Source: Nelumbo lutea
Taxonomy: Eukaryota > Streptophyta > Magnoliopsida > Proteales > Nelumbonaceae
NCBI GenBank assembly: GCA_022828595.1
Contig: JAKGHH010000002.1
Span: 67,800,383-67,864,382, forward strand
DNA length: 64,000 nt
Reading direction: 5' to 3'
How positions within the stretch are numbered: the stretch's first letter is position 1; every line of letters begins with the position of its first letter. Shown one piece after another: positions 33,391-43,116 of this stretch. Below the pieces are notes generated by a model. That model saw only the letters and a list, made by a program, of their open reading frames with translations, ran no database searches and was not told the DNA's origin. The position numbers and the translations under genes are program-made.

Positions 33391-33513
33391 AGGAAGTTGA
33401 TTACCCGAGGTGGGTAGCTAACCCGGTTCTAGTAAGAAGGGCCAACGACAAGTGGCGCATGTGCGTCGATTACACCAACCTGAATAGAGCCTGCCTGAAA
33501 GACTGCTTCCCGC
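33391..33513. repeat. 122-bp flank, right copy, of the inner copia element
   Basis: See 24159-24280. This copy runs on without interruption into the rest of the gypsy reverse transcriptase, so it is the one in frame with downstream sequence. Confidence 0.88.
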
Positions 33514-33998
33514 TTCCCAAGATCGACTGCCTAGTGAATGCGACCTCAGGGCATGGGTTGTTGAGCTTCCTCGACGCTTATTTCGGTTACAACCAGATTA
33601 GGATGGACCCTGCCGATGAAGAAAAGATTGCCTTTATAACCGAGCTCGGGTTGTATTGCTACATGGTCATGCCCTACGAACTAAAAAATGCTGGAGCAAC
33701 CTTTCAAAGACTTGTAAAAAAAATTTTTGAGCCGTTAATCAGCGATAAAGTCGAGTGCTATGTTGATTACATGATCATGAAGACCTAGTATTCAAATTTT
33801 TTGTTAGATGATTTGCAAAGTGTTTTCCAAATTTTACGAAAATATAATATGAAATTAAATCCCAACAAGTGTGTCTTCGGGGTCACCTCGGGTAAATTTT
33901 TGGGCTATATAGTCAGCCGACGTGGCATCGAAGCCAATTTGGAAAAAATAAAGGCCATCTTAGATACGATACCACCCCGCAAACTGAAACAGGTTTAG
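33391..33998 (+). pseudogene. gypsy reverse transcriptase, 3' part
   Basis: KWRMCVDYTNLNRACLKDCFPLP, then SFLDAYFGYNQIRMDP with the first catalytic Asp, MPYELKNAGATFQRLV, and CYVDYMIMKT where YVDD is expected: the second Asp has become Tyr. The stop TAG at 33786-33788 follows. The thumb region LQSVFQILRKYNMKLNPNKCVFGV and GKFLGYIVSRRGIEAN ends at TAG 33996-33998, where the family reads Val-Gln-Arg-Leu. Confidence 0.92.
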
Positions 33999-34562
33999 AG
34001 GCTAAATGGCCGAATAGCCGCCCAGAGTCGTTTTATGTCCAGGTCGGCAGATCGCTACCTATTTTGAGTGGACTACAGAGTGTCAGCTCGCATTCGACGG
34101 GGTAAAAGGATACTTAGCTAGCACCTCGGTTCTGATCCGACCCGAGGAAGGGAATGTATTAAAGCTGTACCTCTCCATGAGTGACGAGGTGGTCTGCTCG
34201 GTAAAAGAGGTAGATCGGGCCAAACAACCCATATACTACGTTAGCAAAGTTTTGTAGGACGCAGAAACCAAGTACCAAGAGATCGAGAAACTAGCATATG
34301 TGTTAATCATAATAGCTTACAAGATTCATCCATACTTCCAAGCCCACACCATTGTCGTCCTCACCAACAAGCCTCTGAGACAAATCCTGCTCAAGCCTAA
34401 GGTGTCTAGAAGATTGACGAAGTGGGCTATCGAACTAAGTGAGTACGACATCTGGTATGAACCTCGAGCGGCCATCAAAGCCCAAGCCTTGGCCGACTTT
34501 GTGGCAGAATGTACATTCAGTACTACAACTCCTGATCTGGCCGAGATCAAACAAACAATGTA
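33999..34562 (+). pseudogene. gypsy RNase H (retroviral-type)
   Basis: RLNGRIAAQS starts the tether. YVSKVL then TAG (34255-34257) then DAETKYQEIEKLAYV matches the family's VLQDAE. IHPYFQAHTIVVLTNKPLRQIL, KWAIELSEYDIWYEPR and IKAQALADFVAEC close the domain. One stop and at least one frame change near 34060. Confidence 0.88.
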
Positions 34563-34995
34563 AGCATCAACCAGTGCAGCACTGGTCCCGATCAGAGCTA
34601 GTCCAATCTAGGACGAGGAGCCCTAGATTCTCCACGTTGACGGCTCATCCAACCAACAAGGAAGCGGTGTAGTAATAACTTTATACAGCCCAAGCGAGGT
34701 GAAGCTGGAATACGCACTCCGGTTTGGGTTTGCGACATCGAACAATGAAGCAGAGTACGAAGCATTGGTCGTTGGGCTCTCCCTAGCGAGAGAAATGAAG
34801 GAAAAACACCTTGTCATATGCAGCAATTCTTAGCTTGTAGTCAACTAAGTCAGCGGTAAGTATGATGCCTGTGACCCCACCATGGCTGCTTACTTGGCCA
34901 AAGTTAGGGAGATTCTGCGCAGATTCATTTCTTACTTCACAAGGCAGATCCCGAGGTCCGAGAATGTTGAGGCCGATGCCTTGTCCTGATTAGCC
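34563..34995 (+). pseudogene. gypsy second (archaeal-type) RNase H
   Basis: LHVDGSSNQQGSGVVITLYSP has the first Asp. RFGFATSNNEAEYEALVVGL has the Glu. HLVICSNS is followed by TAG (34831-34833), LVVN, TAA (34846-34848) and VSGKYDA, where the family reads SQLVVNQV. AYLAKVREILRRF and IPRSENVEADALS complete it. A second RNase H of this kind marks the Tat lineage. Confidence 0.88.
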
Positions 34996-35269
34996 AGCAC
35001 AAGCAGCAACACCATGCGGACTGTGTATATAGAGGACTTACCTCGACCTAACATTCTCGGGGGGCAGGAGAGGTCGCTCTTGTAGCACAAGCAGAACTGA
35101 GCTGGATTGACCCACTCGCGAGTTACTTGCTTCACGGGACCCTCCCTGCAGAACATAATGCAGCCTGAAGGGTAGAGTGCTAGTCGGCTAAGTACATCAT
35201 TATAGACTGACAGCTGTATAGAAGGTCCTTCATGCTCCCCTACTTGTGCTGCTTGTGACCCTTAGAGGC

Positions 35270-36330
35270 CGAGTATGTACTCTGCGGCACCCATGAAGGC
35301 TTGTGCGGTGGACACTTGGGGGGCAGGGCTCTCACACAGAAGGCGTTACGGTAGGGCTACTATTGGCCCACGATGAAGGCAAACACACTCGAGCTTGTTA
35401 AGAAGTGCGATAAGTGTAAGAGGCACGCTAACATCCACCGCCGACTTGCTGCCGATTTGAAATACCTTACTACCTCATGGCACTTTACACAGTGGGGAAT
35501 CGACATACTTGGCCCATTCTCACTAGCGACAGGACAGAGGAAGTTTCTAGTCGTAGTAGTAGAGTATTTTATGAAGTGGGTGGAAGATGAACCTCTAGCA
35601 ACAATCACAGCCCGCAACATACAAAATTTCTTTTGGAAGAACATAGTGTGTTACTTCAGACTACCTCGGGTACTCATCTCCGATAACGGGAAGCAATTTG
35701 AGGATATCAAGTTTCAGAATTGGTGTATCGAAATGGGAATTTAGCAAAATTTCACCTCGGTGGAACACCCCTAGGCGAATGGGAAAGCGGAAGTCACCAG
35801 CAGAGATATACTTCACGGACTGAAAGCTCGCTTAGCTTGAGTCAAATGATTGTGGGTAGATGAACTGCCCAGTGTACTTAGGGCCTACCAAACTACCATC
35901 AAGACTGCCACAGGTGAGACTTCCTTTAACCTTACTTACGACACAAAAGCGGTGATCCCAGAAGAGATCGAGGTGCCTACACTACACTTGGAGGCCTACG
36001 ACAAAGTGACGAATGATGACGAGCTCCATACTAACCTGGACCTGGTGGAAGAAGTACAAGACTTGGCATACATCCAGACTATAGCTTACCAATAAAGAGT
36101 AGCTCGGTACTATAATGCCCGGGTCAAAAAGTGACACTTACCCGTTGGCGACCTAGTTCTTTGGAAGGTTATGGTGCCTAAGCCTGACGTTGGTAAGCTC
36201 GGTCCGAACTGGGAAGGTCTGTACTAAGTGATATGGGTATTCGGGGAAGGTACGTACGAAGTCAAGACTCTGGAAGGGAAGCAAGTACATCGAGCGTGGA
36301 ACATCGACAACCTAAGAAGATATTACTTGT
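35270..36330 (+). pseudogene. gypsy integrase
   Basis: The HHCC zinc domain is visible: HEGLCGGH then YYWPT and CDKCKRHANIH. Core: WGIDILGPFSLATGQ (first Asp), VEYFMKWVEDEPL, RVLISDNGKQFE (second Asp). Then a TAG at 35742-35744 and HP-TAG-ANGKAE (TAG 35772-35774), where the family has HPQANGQAE with the Glu. ELPSVLRAYQTTIKTATGETSFNLTYD is the core end and VGDLVLWKV with WNIDNLRRYY the C-terminal domain. Stops make it non-functional. Confidence 0.9.
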
Positions 36331-36420
36331 GATCTCCGAGCTGGAGAGAGGAATGCGAGTCACTCCTAGAAGCCCAAGGGGCATGATGCCAAGCTAGCAT
36401 AAGACCTCGGCACTACGATA

Positions 36421-36515
36421 AGTCATAGTCGCCTCTTCGGCATGGGCAAATAGTCCTAATCGTCTCTTCGGCATGGGCAGACAAGTCCTAGTCGCCTCTT
36501 CGGCATAGGTAAATC
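36421..36515. repeat. Three tandem units of 31-32 bp
   Basis: Units 36421-36451, 36452-36483 and 36484-36515 share 'cctcttcggcatgggca'. The stretch lies between integrase and the antisense ORF, where Tat-type elements often carry short tandem arrays. Further 'ttcggc' phrases continue more loosely to about 36780. Confidence 0.8.
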
Positions 36516-36987
36516 AGTTCTCATGCCTAAGGCATAGACAGTTCGGGTACAAAACCTACTATGTCTAACCCACCTCGGCATTTAACAACAGGTTAATCCC
36601 ATTCGAAGTCAGGCTCGATGGCTTGGCACAGAGGGATAACCAACACCTAAGTGAGTAGCCCATGTGCAAACAGGTCGGGTGTATACCCTACAATGTCCGC
36701 CCACTTCGGCGTACAATAATGCAAAGTTACCCCTACTCGAAGTCCAGCTCGTTAGCTCTATAGTTAGGGGTAACCAACACTTAGAAAAAAAATTTCTCCT
36801 ATTTGGTTTGTTTTGCCAATTCCGGAGTCATTTACACTTAGAAAAGTTTCTTGCACAGAGATAGCCAAAATACTTGTATTTCATTGATGTAAAGTTGAGT
36901 ACAAAAAAGAAGAAAAAAGAGAAACTTTCACTATGAACCGAGCTCGGAGGCTCAGAGTACACATCATAAAGGATCGAGAAGAGGCTT

Positions 36988-38978
36988 CTAGTCATTTCGG
37001 GGCTCCTCAACCTTGTCGGAGGTTTCGATAGGAGGATTTGTCTCCATGCGGCTCTCACCCGCACTGGTCTCCTCATCGTCATCGAACAGGTCACTGTCGC
37101 TTTCTACTTCAGAGTCTAGATCTTCATCAGCTTTGACGGCCATTTCCTTTGTGATCCTTGAGGTAGTAATGACATAGAGGTCGAGCTGGGGGAACTTGCG
37201 TGGGGTCAGCCACCTACAAAGTTTAAAACCTTTGCGGCAGCTCACTGTCCCCACCTTGACCATCTCCTTCCGGTACCTCGTCGAAGTCTTGTACTCCTCG
37301 ATGACCTTCACCTTGGCCTCCTCCACTGCTTGAAGAAGTGTCTTAGTCCGCTCCCTCACATGAGCCTCGAGGTTCTCCACCTCCCTCTTCAGCGTTGCCT
37401 CCCGCTCCGTGAGCTCCTTCTTGTCGGACATTAGTAATGTGATAAGCTCTTTCTTAGCCTATGCACCCTTCTTCAGTTGGTTATCATCGTTGCGGGCTAA
37501 GTTCAGCTCGGTGTGGGCCTTGCGAGAAGACTTCTTGGCTGCGAGGGCCCGCTTCAAGTTCACCTCGGACTGATAAGCTAAGGCGTGGATGGCGGAATTC
37601 ACCTGCCAAGGGAAGAAAATTAGTGTTAGCTTATAAAAAGCGAAGCACAAGACAGATCGAAGAAGACAAGCCCGAAAACTTGCCACCATGCAGTGAGTAC
37701 TCGCTCAGGCTCCGAGCTGAGCAACCGGTAGTTCGGCCTAGCTAGCAACCTCCTTGGCATACACTGCGCCTTTGCTCTTCAGGAGGCCGAATTTCAGAGT
37801 CAGAATGCTCTGAGCTGCTTCATCACTGCCTGAAGAAGCGGTAGCTACCGGGGCAGGCTCCGAAGATGTAGCCTCCTCGGGCGCGGGGCGGGGAGGGTTT
37901 GCCCGATTCCTTCTTGACCAGTCTATCACAGGAGGTTGCTCGGCGATTGATGGCTGCTCGGGCATTGGGATGGTAGTCGACAAGGACTCAACGCGAGCTC
38001 TTTTTGAAGCTCGCTTCTTCATACTCCTGAAGAGTTCGGTCGTGGGGATGTCCATGATAGCTGCAACAAAAACAAACTGTCATAAACAGTACCAAAATAA
38101 AACAAAGGAAATACAACAAACAATGACCTACCAGGACTCAGATTGGCCTGCACGAGCTTCTCCTCGGTCACAAAGTCTACGAACTTTAAGCCGAGCATTG
38201 CCCAAGATCGAAGCGCCTCCCTTGTCTTCAGGTCCAAATGGACACCGGGATCCTTGATGGCTGCCCTCCAATGGGTCAGAAAAGGCCATCCCTTAGTGTT
38301 GCGGACCACAAAATAATGCCTTTTCTAGGCCGGGACCTTGTTCGGGAGCTCATGTAAGAGTTTGAAGCCGGGACGAGGTGACAGGTAATAACTTCGCATG
38401 TGCTCGGGTAGAACACAGGACGAGTTCTTTTTAATGGAAAGAGTAGAGGAAAAGATGTCGAGGTCGAGAGGAAGGTTGTAGTCGTGGGAGAGGGAAATGG
38501 TTCCTACTACGTTACAAATGGAGTTTGGGTGCAACTGGTCTATGGTGATGTTGAACAACTTTATGACTTCGACTATCAAAGGGTGAAGTGGAAGACGAAG
38601 ACCAGCTACGAGCTGTTCCTCGAAGATCACGATCTCGTCGTGATCGTGCTCCCAAAGGAAATTACCTAAGGGGATACTATACATGAGGTTGTTGGGAAGT
38701 CTGTACCAGGCTACTAGGGATAGGAGCCTGTCCGCCGTCATTGTCGACGTGCCAAAGTTATCTGGCTGCTAACCTCGATGTGAGGTGGAAGCCAGGTCAC
38801 CATAGGCCTCTCGCTCTCCCTGGGGTGAGTCCTCCTCGGGAGGATTACGGACCGCATCCTGACCCGAAGTAACCTTCTCGGTAGGACGAAGATCTACGGC
38901 CTGAGCCAAGGTACCCACCTCCGCTCCAACGGATTCACCGCTCCCATCTAAAAGGCTATCGAAACTAAAGCTGGACAT
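36988..38978 (-). pseudogene. Antisense extra ORF of the Tat-type gypsy element (PF04195-like)
   Basis: A minus-strand gene inside a plus-strand element. From the ATG at 38976-38978 (MSSFSFDSLLDGS) one frame runs to 38132, broken only by two TAGs (38769-38771, 38325-38327). It contains LRLPLHPLIVEVIKLFNITIDQLHPNSI, the signature of the 'putative gypsy type transposon' domain, and WRAAIKDPGV. A GT-AG intron of 71 bp (38131-38061) rejoins the frame at ATG-GAC-ATC. A second acceptor, ttggcag, at about 37604 starts a Glu/Lys-rich coiled-coil exon (KELTEREATLKREVENLEAHV) ending in an acidic tail at 36988. TAGs also occur at 37738-37740 and 37459-37461. The function in this family is unknown. Confidence 0.82.
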
Positions 38979-39460
38979 AATGAAAGACGCGGAATAAAAA
39001 ATGAGAGTTAGGGAAGACTCACCAAAAGAAAGATCAGAGAAAGGAAGACGACCTCGAAACAACACCGAATTGATGAGATATTGAATTGAAGGACTCGAGC
39101 GCAACCTCAAATTGAAGATTAGCAGACTTGTGGCAAAGAAAATGAGTCCCTTACCCCTATTTATAGCCGGTGTGTCCGGGGATCAACGATCAAGATCATC
39201 ATAATCCAACGGCTCCTAGGAAAACCGGTTGCACGACCCTTGAGATTGAAATTGGTTTAGCGTGTGTTTTGACATTTGCAGAGTTTATAAAATGGCGTGA
39301 CGTCCACACGTACACCTGACGCGACCTGGGTTATTCCTGGTTGAGCCGAGCAGCCGAACTGGTTCGACTAGTGATTCGCCCGTCAAACCGCCTAGACCTC
39401 ATGCCAAATCCACCTGGACTCGTCATGAACTCCCCGCACTAGGTTGAGGTCCCTAGCTCG

Positions 39461-39476
39461 GGGAGTGGGGGGCAAT
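39461..39476 (+). promoter_or_regulatory. Polypurine tract of gypsy element
   Basis: gggagtggggggcaat abuts the 3' LTR. Confidence 0.8.
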
Positions 39477-40164
39477 TGACGAGGGGTGATTTGGCCCGAC
39501 CTAGTAGAAAGGGGACACGTGGACACGAACTGACTAAGAGATGACAACTTTGTCTTGCTAGATTAGTTCGCAACAACTGAGCTCGGGTATTCAATCACCT
39601 CGGCACAAGGGGCACCTCGGCATAGGGTCCCCTCGGTGCATAGTCACCTCGGCACTCAATCCAGTTTGGAACTAAAAGATTAAAATATCAGCTCGGGGCT
39701 ACCGACCTGGACCATCATGTAACGATCCCAGAGGTCTTTCCAACAAACTCCAAACCTCACGGGATCACGCCGCGTAACGGCAAGCTTATCTTCTCCCCAC
39801 CCGGATTGGGCGGAATTGATAATCTTTATTAATTGATAACGTTACCCCCCAATTAAAGCGAAAACGGATCCCATCAGGATGAAGATCCTGGAACCGGTCC
39901 GCTAAACCCATGAGGGATCAATTATATAAAGGCACTGACCCCAATGACACAAGGTACACGTGATTTTTCTACTCTCTAGCTCTCTATCTCTCTAGCTCTC
40001 TAAGCTCTCAAAGCTCTCAAAGCTTTTAAGCTCGCATCAGTTTACTGAATTAAACATCGGAGCGACCTTGCCAGGTTAGCCACCTTGGGTTCTCTGGTCC
40101 TTTTTTGCAGATTCAACTTGCTCGCTGCCCGACTGGAAGCCAAATCATCCTCCAGTAGGGAGTA
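39477..40164 (+). repeat. 3' LTR of gypsy element, end truncated
   Basis: Starts TGACGAGGGGTGATTTGG and follows the 5' LTR to gggagta (40164). The last 16 or so bases of the 5' LTR (gtcagatcgtgctaca) are missing, and 'tgtaataaaaattatc' follows. TATA-like 'ttatataaagg' is near 39921. A CT-rich stretch near 39970-40020 is expanded relative to the 5' LTR. Confidence 0.88.
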
Positions 40165-40180
40165 TGTAATAAAAATTATC

Positions 40181-40344
40181 TAGTTCAGGTCAGGTGTGTA
40201 TGTAATAAAAATAAAAAAAAAATCTTAAAATGATAAAAAAATATAAATATGCATCGATATCTAATTTTGAGTATTAGGTGTATTAATATAATTAATACTC
40301 TATTTTTTAGAAGTTTTAAAAGACTTGTGTATTGGCATATCTAT
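40181..40344. repeat. 164-bp flank, right copy, of the outer gypsy element
   Basis: Direct repeat of 20151-20314, same length, ending 'tctat' and then running straight into the MITE at 40342. Preceded by 'tgtaataaaaattatc' (40165-40180), a short echo of its own 'tgtaataaaaat' at 40201. Confidence 0.85.
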
Positions 40345-40620
40345 GATTTTCAAAACTGGACCAGATTGAATGGTTGGATTGGAAAAATTAGGAACTGGTG
40401 AGGTAACAAGTTCCGTTTCATCCTAAAACCACTTTTTGGCAAAAAACCATTAATTTGGTCGGCAATCCGTTAACTCGGATGATCAAACCATCAAACCGTT
40501 AACCTAGACAATGATTTTTGGTTGTTTTTTATTTTTATTTTTTTTAGAATAAACCATCCATTCAAACAAAAAATCCATCACCAAAACGGTTTCATGCCCA
40601 ATCCGATTTTAAAAACCTTG
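40342..40620. mobile_element. hAT-type MITE, 'CAGGG' family, 279 bp
   Basis: Ends TATGATTTTCAAAACTGG and CGATTTTAAAAACCTTG match the family at 18168. Interior 'aaccgttaac' and 'aaaccatcaaaccg' agree. The 8-bp flanks do not match convincingly. Confidence 0.75.
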
Positions 40621-42391
40621 GCCCTTGGGTGTATTCATGGAGATGTATCAATAAAGATATAATATATCGGATGCGAAGCATATGATTTCAATATCTTACG
40701 CTTGGTGAAGTGAGAAAGAGAAAGCATTGGAAGACTGTCTAAAAAGCGAAGGGTCATATAAAAGTCATGCGTCAATTCTATCATCCATCCAACCAAATCT
40801 CGTTTTTATGCTTATCCACGCCTTGCACTATTTGAGTGGAAAAGGGGATAGTGGATTTGAAATGTGTGTGTGGGGGGGTGTCTTTGGAGTCTCGAACGAT
40901 TTGTATTTTATCCTGATAAAGGTAACGATGATGTTGACACTGTTCAAAGGAATCTCTTCCAGTTCATTTCAAGTTGGCAAATCATACCATCAACCTCCTT
41001 GAACCTAAAGTTAGAGAAAAGAATTAGGTAGATATAGAATATTATATTGAATCAAGACCCCATCTACCATATATGTGTGATCTTTCATCAGTTGAGTTGT
41101 TGGGCCTTAAGTTTTTCAAATTTATCTATATCATCGGCAGCTGGCTTCCGGAGTTGATGGGACCATTTCCAAATTCCGACGATTAATATGTATAATTTTA
41201 ATTGGGCCCTGCATGTCGCATGGGCATACGGTTTCAAGACTGATGTTAACTCCTGTTTTATCTCTTCTTCAATTCCAACAACTTTTTAGGAAAAATATAT
41301 AAATTTCCCTGGGTTTGGGTTTTCTGACAATTCTCTTTACAAATTTGAAAAAAAAACAGGTACAAATAATTTCCTTCAGCTTCAATTTCATTTCTAGACG
41401 GAAAATGCTAAATGTCATACATTAATTATTTCTTTTAAAGTATCAATTTACGCTTGATCAACTTCATTCAGATGTATGTTTATTAAAATACTTCAAAAAG
41501 AGCAGATTTGTTTCACTTGAGCATTATCTTACTGCTCCAAGAAGCTCTGAAAATTCTCCCACAGAATAAAATGAAGAGTAAAGTTGGAATTTAAGATGTG
41601 CTGTGAGACGTTGTGGGGCGCAAATCTCAACTCGTGTATTACAATGCCTTCTAACTCTAACAACAGTTAAGGTAAAATACAAGGAAATTTTTTTTATATA
41701 ATTTTCTATTTTTTTTTTTTTGGGTAGTGGTTCAGTGGTTCTTGATGTAGATTTGAGTTCTTACGGTTTAATTTGGAAAGAATACAAATATAAATATATA
41801 CTGTACAAATGCATACAAAATAATACAAAATTATACAAGATATAAGATTTTGCATTCTGTAAATTTGCATTTATACTGAGCCTACGAAAAATGCTTGGGG
41901 TAGAAAATGGTTAGGTCCATCTAAGAATAGCTGGGTCAGGAATGTTAGCATTAACAATTAACATTAATTAATTAGGAATAATAGTTGCACGTCTCTAGAA
42001 CATTTATGTTATCATTAATTAATTATACAAACAACTGCTGATCCCCTTGAGTCCTTGAACCACCACCCGTTCGGGATTTTTTCAGCCTTGAGGAAAGTTA
42101 TACGTTCCTTGAAACAAGATTAAAAAAACAAAACAATTCTTTCAAGTCTTGACTCGAAACAACTCTGCTCCAATCCTAGTATTCTTTTTATAAAGTTTGA
42201 ACTTGAAAAATTGGAATAGGCCCAATTTAGAAAAAGTACAAATGCAAATGTATACAATTATATATATTTGTATTTGTACTCCTTTCAAACTGAGCATTCA
42301 CGTTTGACTTCTTGCGGAATACATATAGATAGATAGATAGATAAGTCCAAATCCTTTTTATTGTTGGTTAATCCGTTAATTCTTGCAATGG
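40621..42391. other. Spacer without a recognisable gene
   Basis: AT-rich, with a T-rich run near 41690-41720 and a (GATA)n run near 42328-42342. A short open frame at 40727-41002 is unlike any family I know and has no codon or motif support. Confidence 0.55.
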
Positions 42392-43043
42392 CTAAGTAGC
42401 TAATTTGTAACCAAACCACAACGTAGATTGGATGACGAGTTGGAGACCGGGCAAGGAGCGGTGAAGTTGTTTTGGAGGCTGGCTCTGCCAGAGTGTCAGG
42501 CTCTCGTGTCTAACTTCCAGAGCTAGGATCTGCTCTTCACAAATGGGCGCCTTACAGGCACATCCACCATGCATTAGGAATATCTCTCATGAATAATAAT
42601 TAATAAGTATCAGAGATGTTCCCAATGCATGATAGGATGTGCGTGTGAGATGCCTGTGAGGCGGCAAGTGTGAAGAGCAGATCTGGTATCTAATTTCCAA
42701 GGCAGAAGGTCTCAAGTGTTTAACGGTGAGCCATGTATTGAAATACTCACGGAATTGAGTGATCAATCCTCCGGCTTTCAGAGTCCAGGCATGTTCCCAG
42801 TAAAAAGGCTGAAGCCTAGGCTCCTTCCGATCCCACCCCTCGACAATCACCCGATCGTCATCACTCATCAATCGCCGTGACGCTCTGTGGTTCAAACTTG
42901 AACTTGGCGTGGCTAGACTGGCCTGTCAGCAACCGCATCATGTGTTGGCATCGAGGAGGCCCATGGAACCACCATTCCAGATCAGCAGCCAGAAGCCTAA
43001 CCACAGTTTCTGTGTCCCCACTCCCCACACGCCAACCCCTCAT
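42392..43043 (-). pseudogene. Wound-induced protein 1-like pseudogene
   Basis: Inverted paralogue of 14043-14522. Minus-strand pieces are GDTETVVRLLAADLEWWFHGPP, HMMRLLTG and KFEPQSV (43030-42870). After a frameshift follow VIVEGWD, HAWTLKAGGLITQFREYFNTWLTV (42850-42720) and RPSALEIR. After an inserted MITE (42520-42688) the frame resumes ALEVRHESLTLWQSQ and RSLPGL (42519-42435). No proper start is seen and the N-terminal 15 or so residues are missing or diverged. The frameshift alone prevents a normal product. It is more diverged than a recent duplicate would be, so it is an old copy. Confidence 0.88.
42520..42688. mobile_element. MITE in the WUN1 pseudogene, 169 bp, 9-11 bp target duplication
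   Basis: Long arms 'ggatctgctcttcac' through 'gcattaggaatatctctcatga' pair with 'cagagatgttcccaatgc' through 'gtgaagagcagatct'. Flanks tctaacttcca (42509-42519) and tctaatttcca (42689-42699) differ at one base, a length fitting Mutator-like elements. In protein terms the host ALE(V/I)R is repeated on both sides, which confirms the insertion point. Confidence 0.85.
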
Positions 43044-43116
43044 ACAGCTCTTTTACGTACGGTGATCTTGTTTCGGATTTCCACCTCCGGCACCGAAAAT
43101 TCACTCACATGCGTAT

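Larger units (their letters stand above)
20315..40164 (+). mobile_element. Ty3/gypsy Tat-type LTR retrotransposon, nested host of a copia element
   Basis: About 19.8 kb, or about 10.7 kb without the 9.1-kb inner copia element. Order: 5' LTR, primer site, leader, gag, protease, reverse transcriptase (split), RNase H, a second archaeal-type RNase H, integrase, a short tandem repeat, an antisense spliced-looking ORF, polypurine tract, 3' LTR. The second RNase H and an extra ORF between integrase and 3' LTR are features of the Tat lineage of plant gypsy elements. Many stops, YVDD changed to YVDY, and a truncated 3' LTR make it dead. LTRs differ by roughly 10%, so the insertion is old. Confidence 0.92.

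Noticed and set aside
20151..40344. Segmental duplication of the whole 20-kb block
   Set aside because: Only the 164-bp flank is repeated; the element occurs once and the sequence beyond differs.
40727..41002. Possible small gene
   Set aside because: No motif, promoter or homology support; composition like surrounding spacer.
42328..42342. GATA simple repeat as a regulatory site
   Set aside because: A plain microsatellite away from any intact gene.
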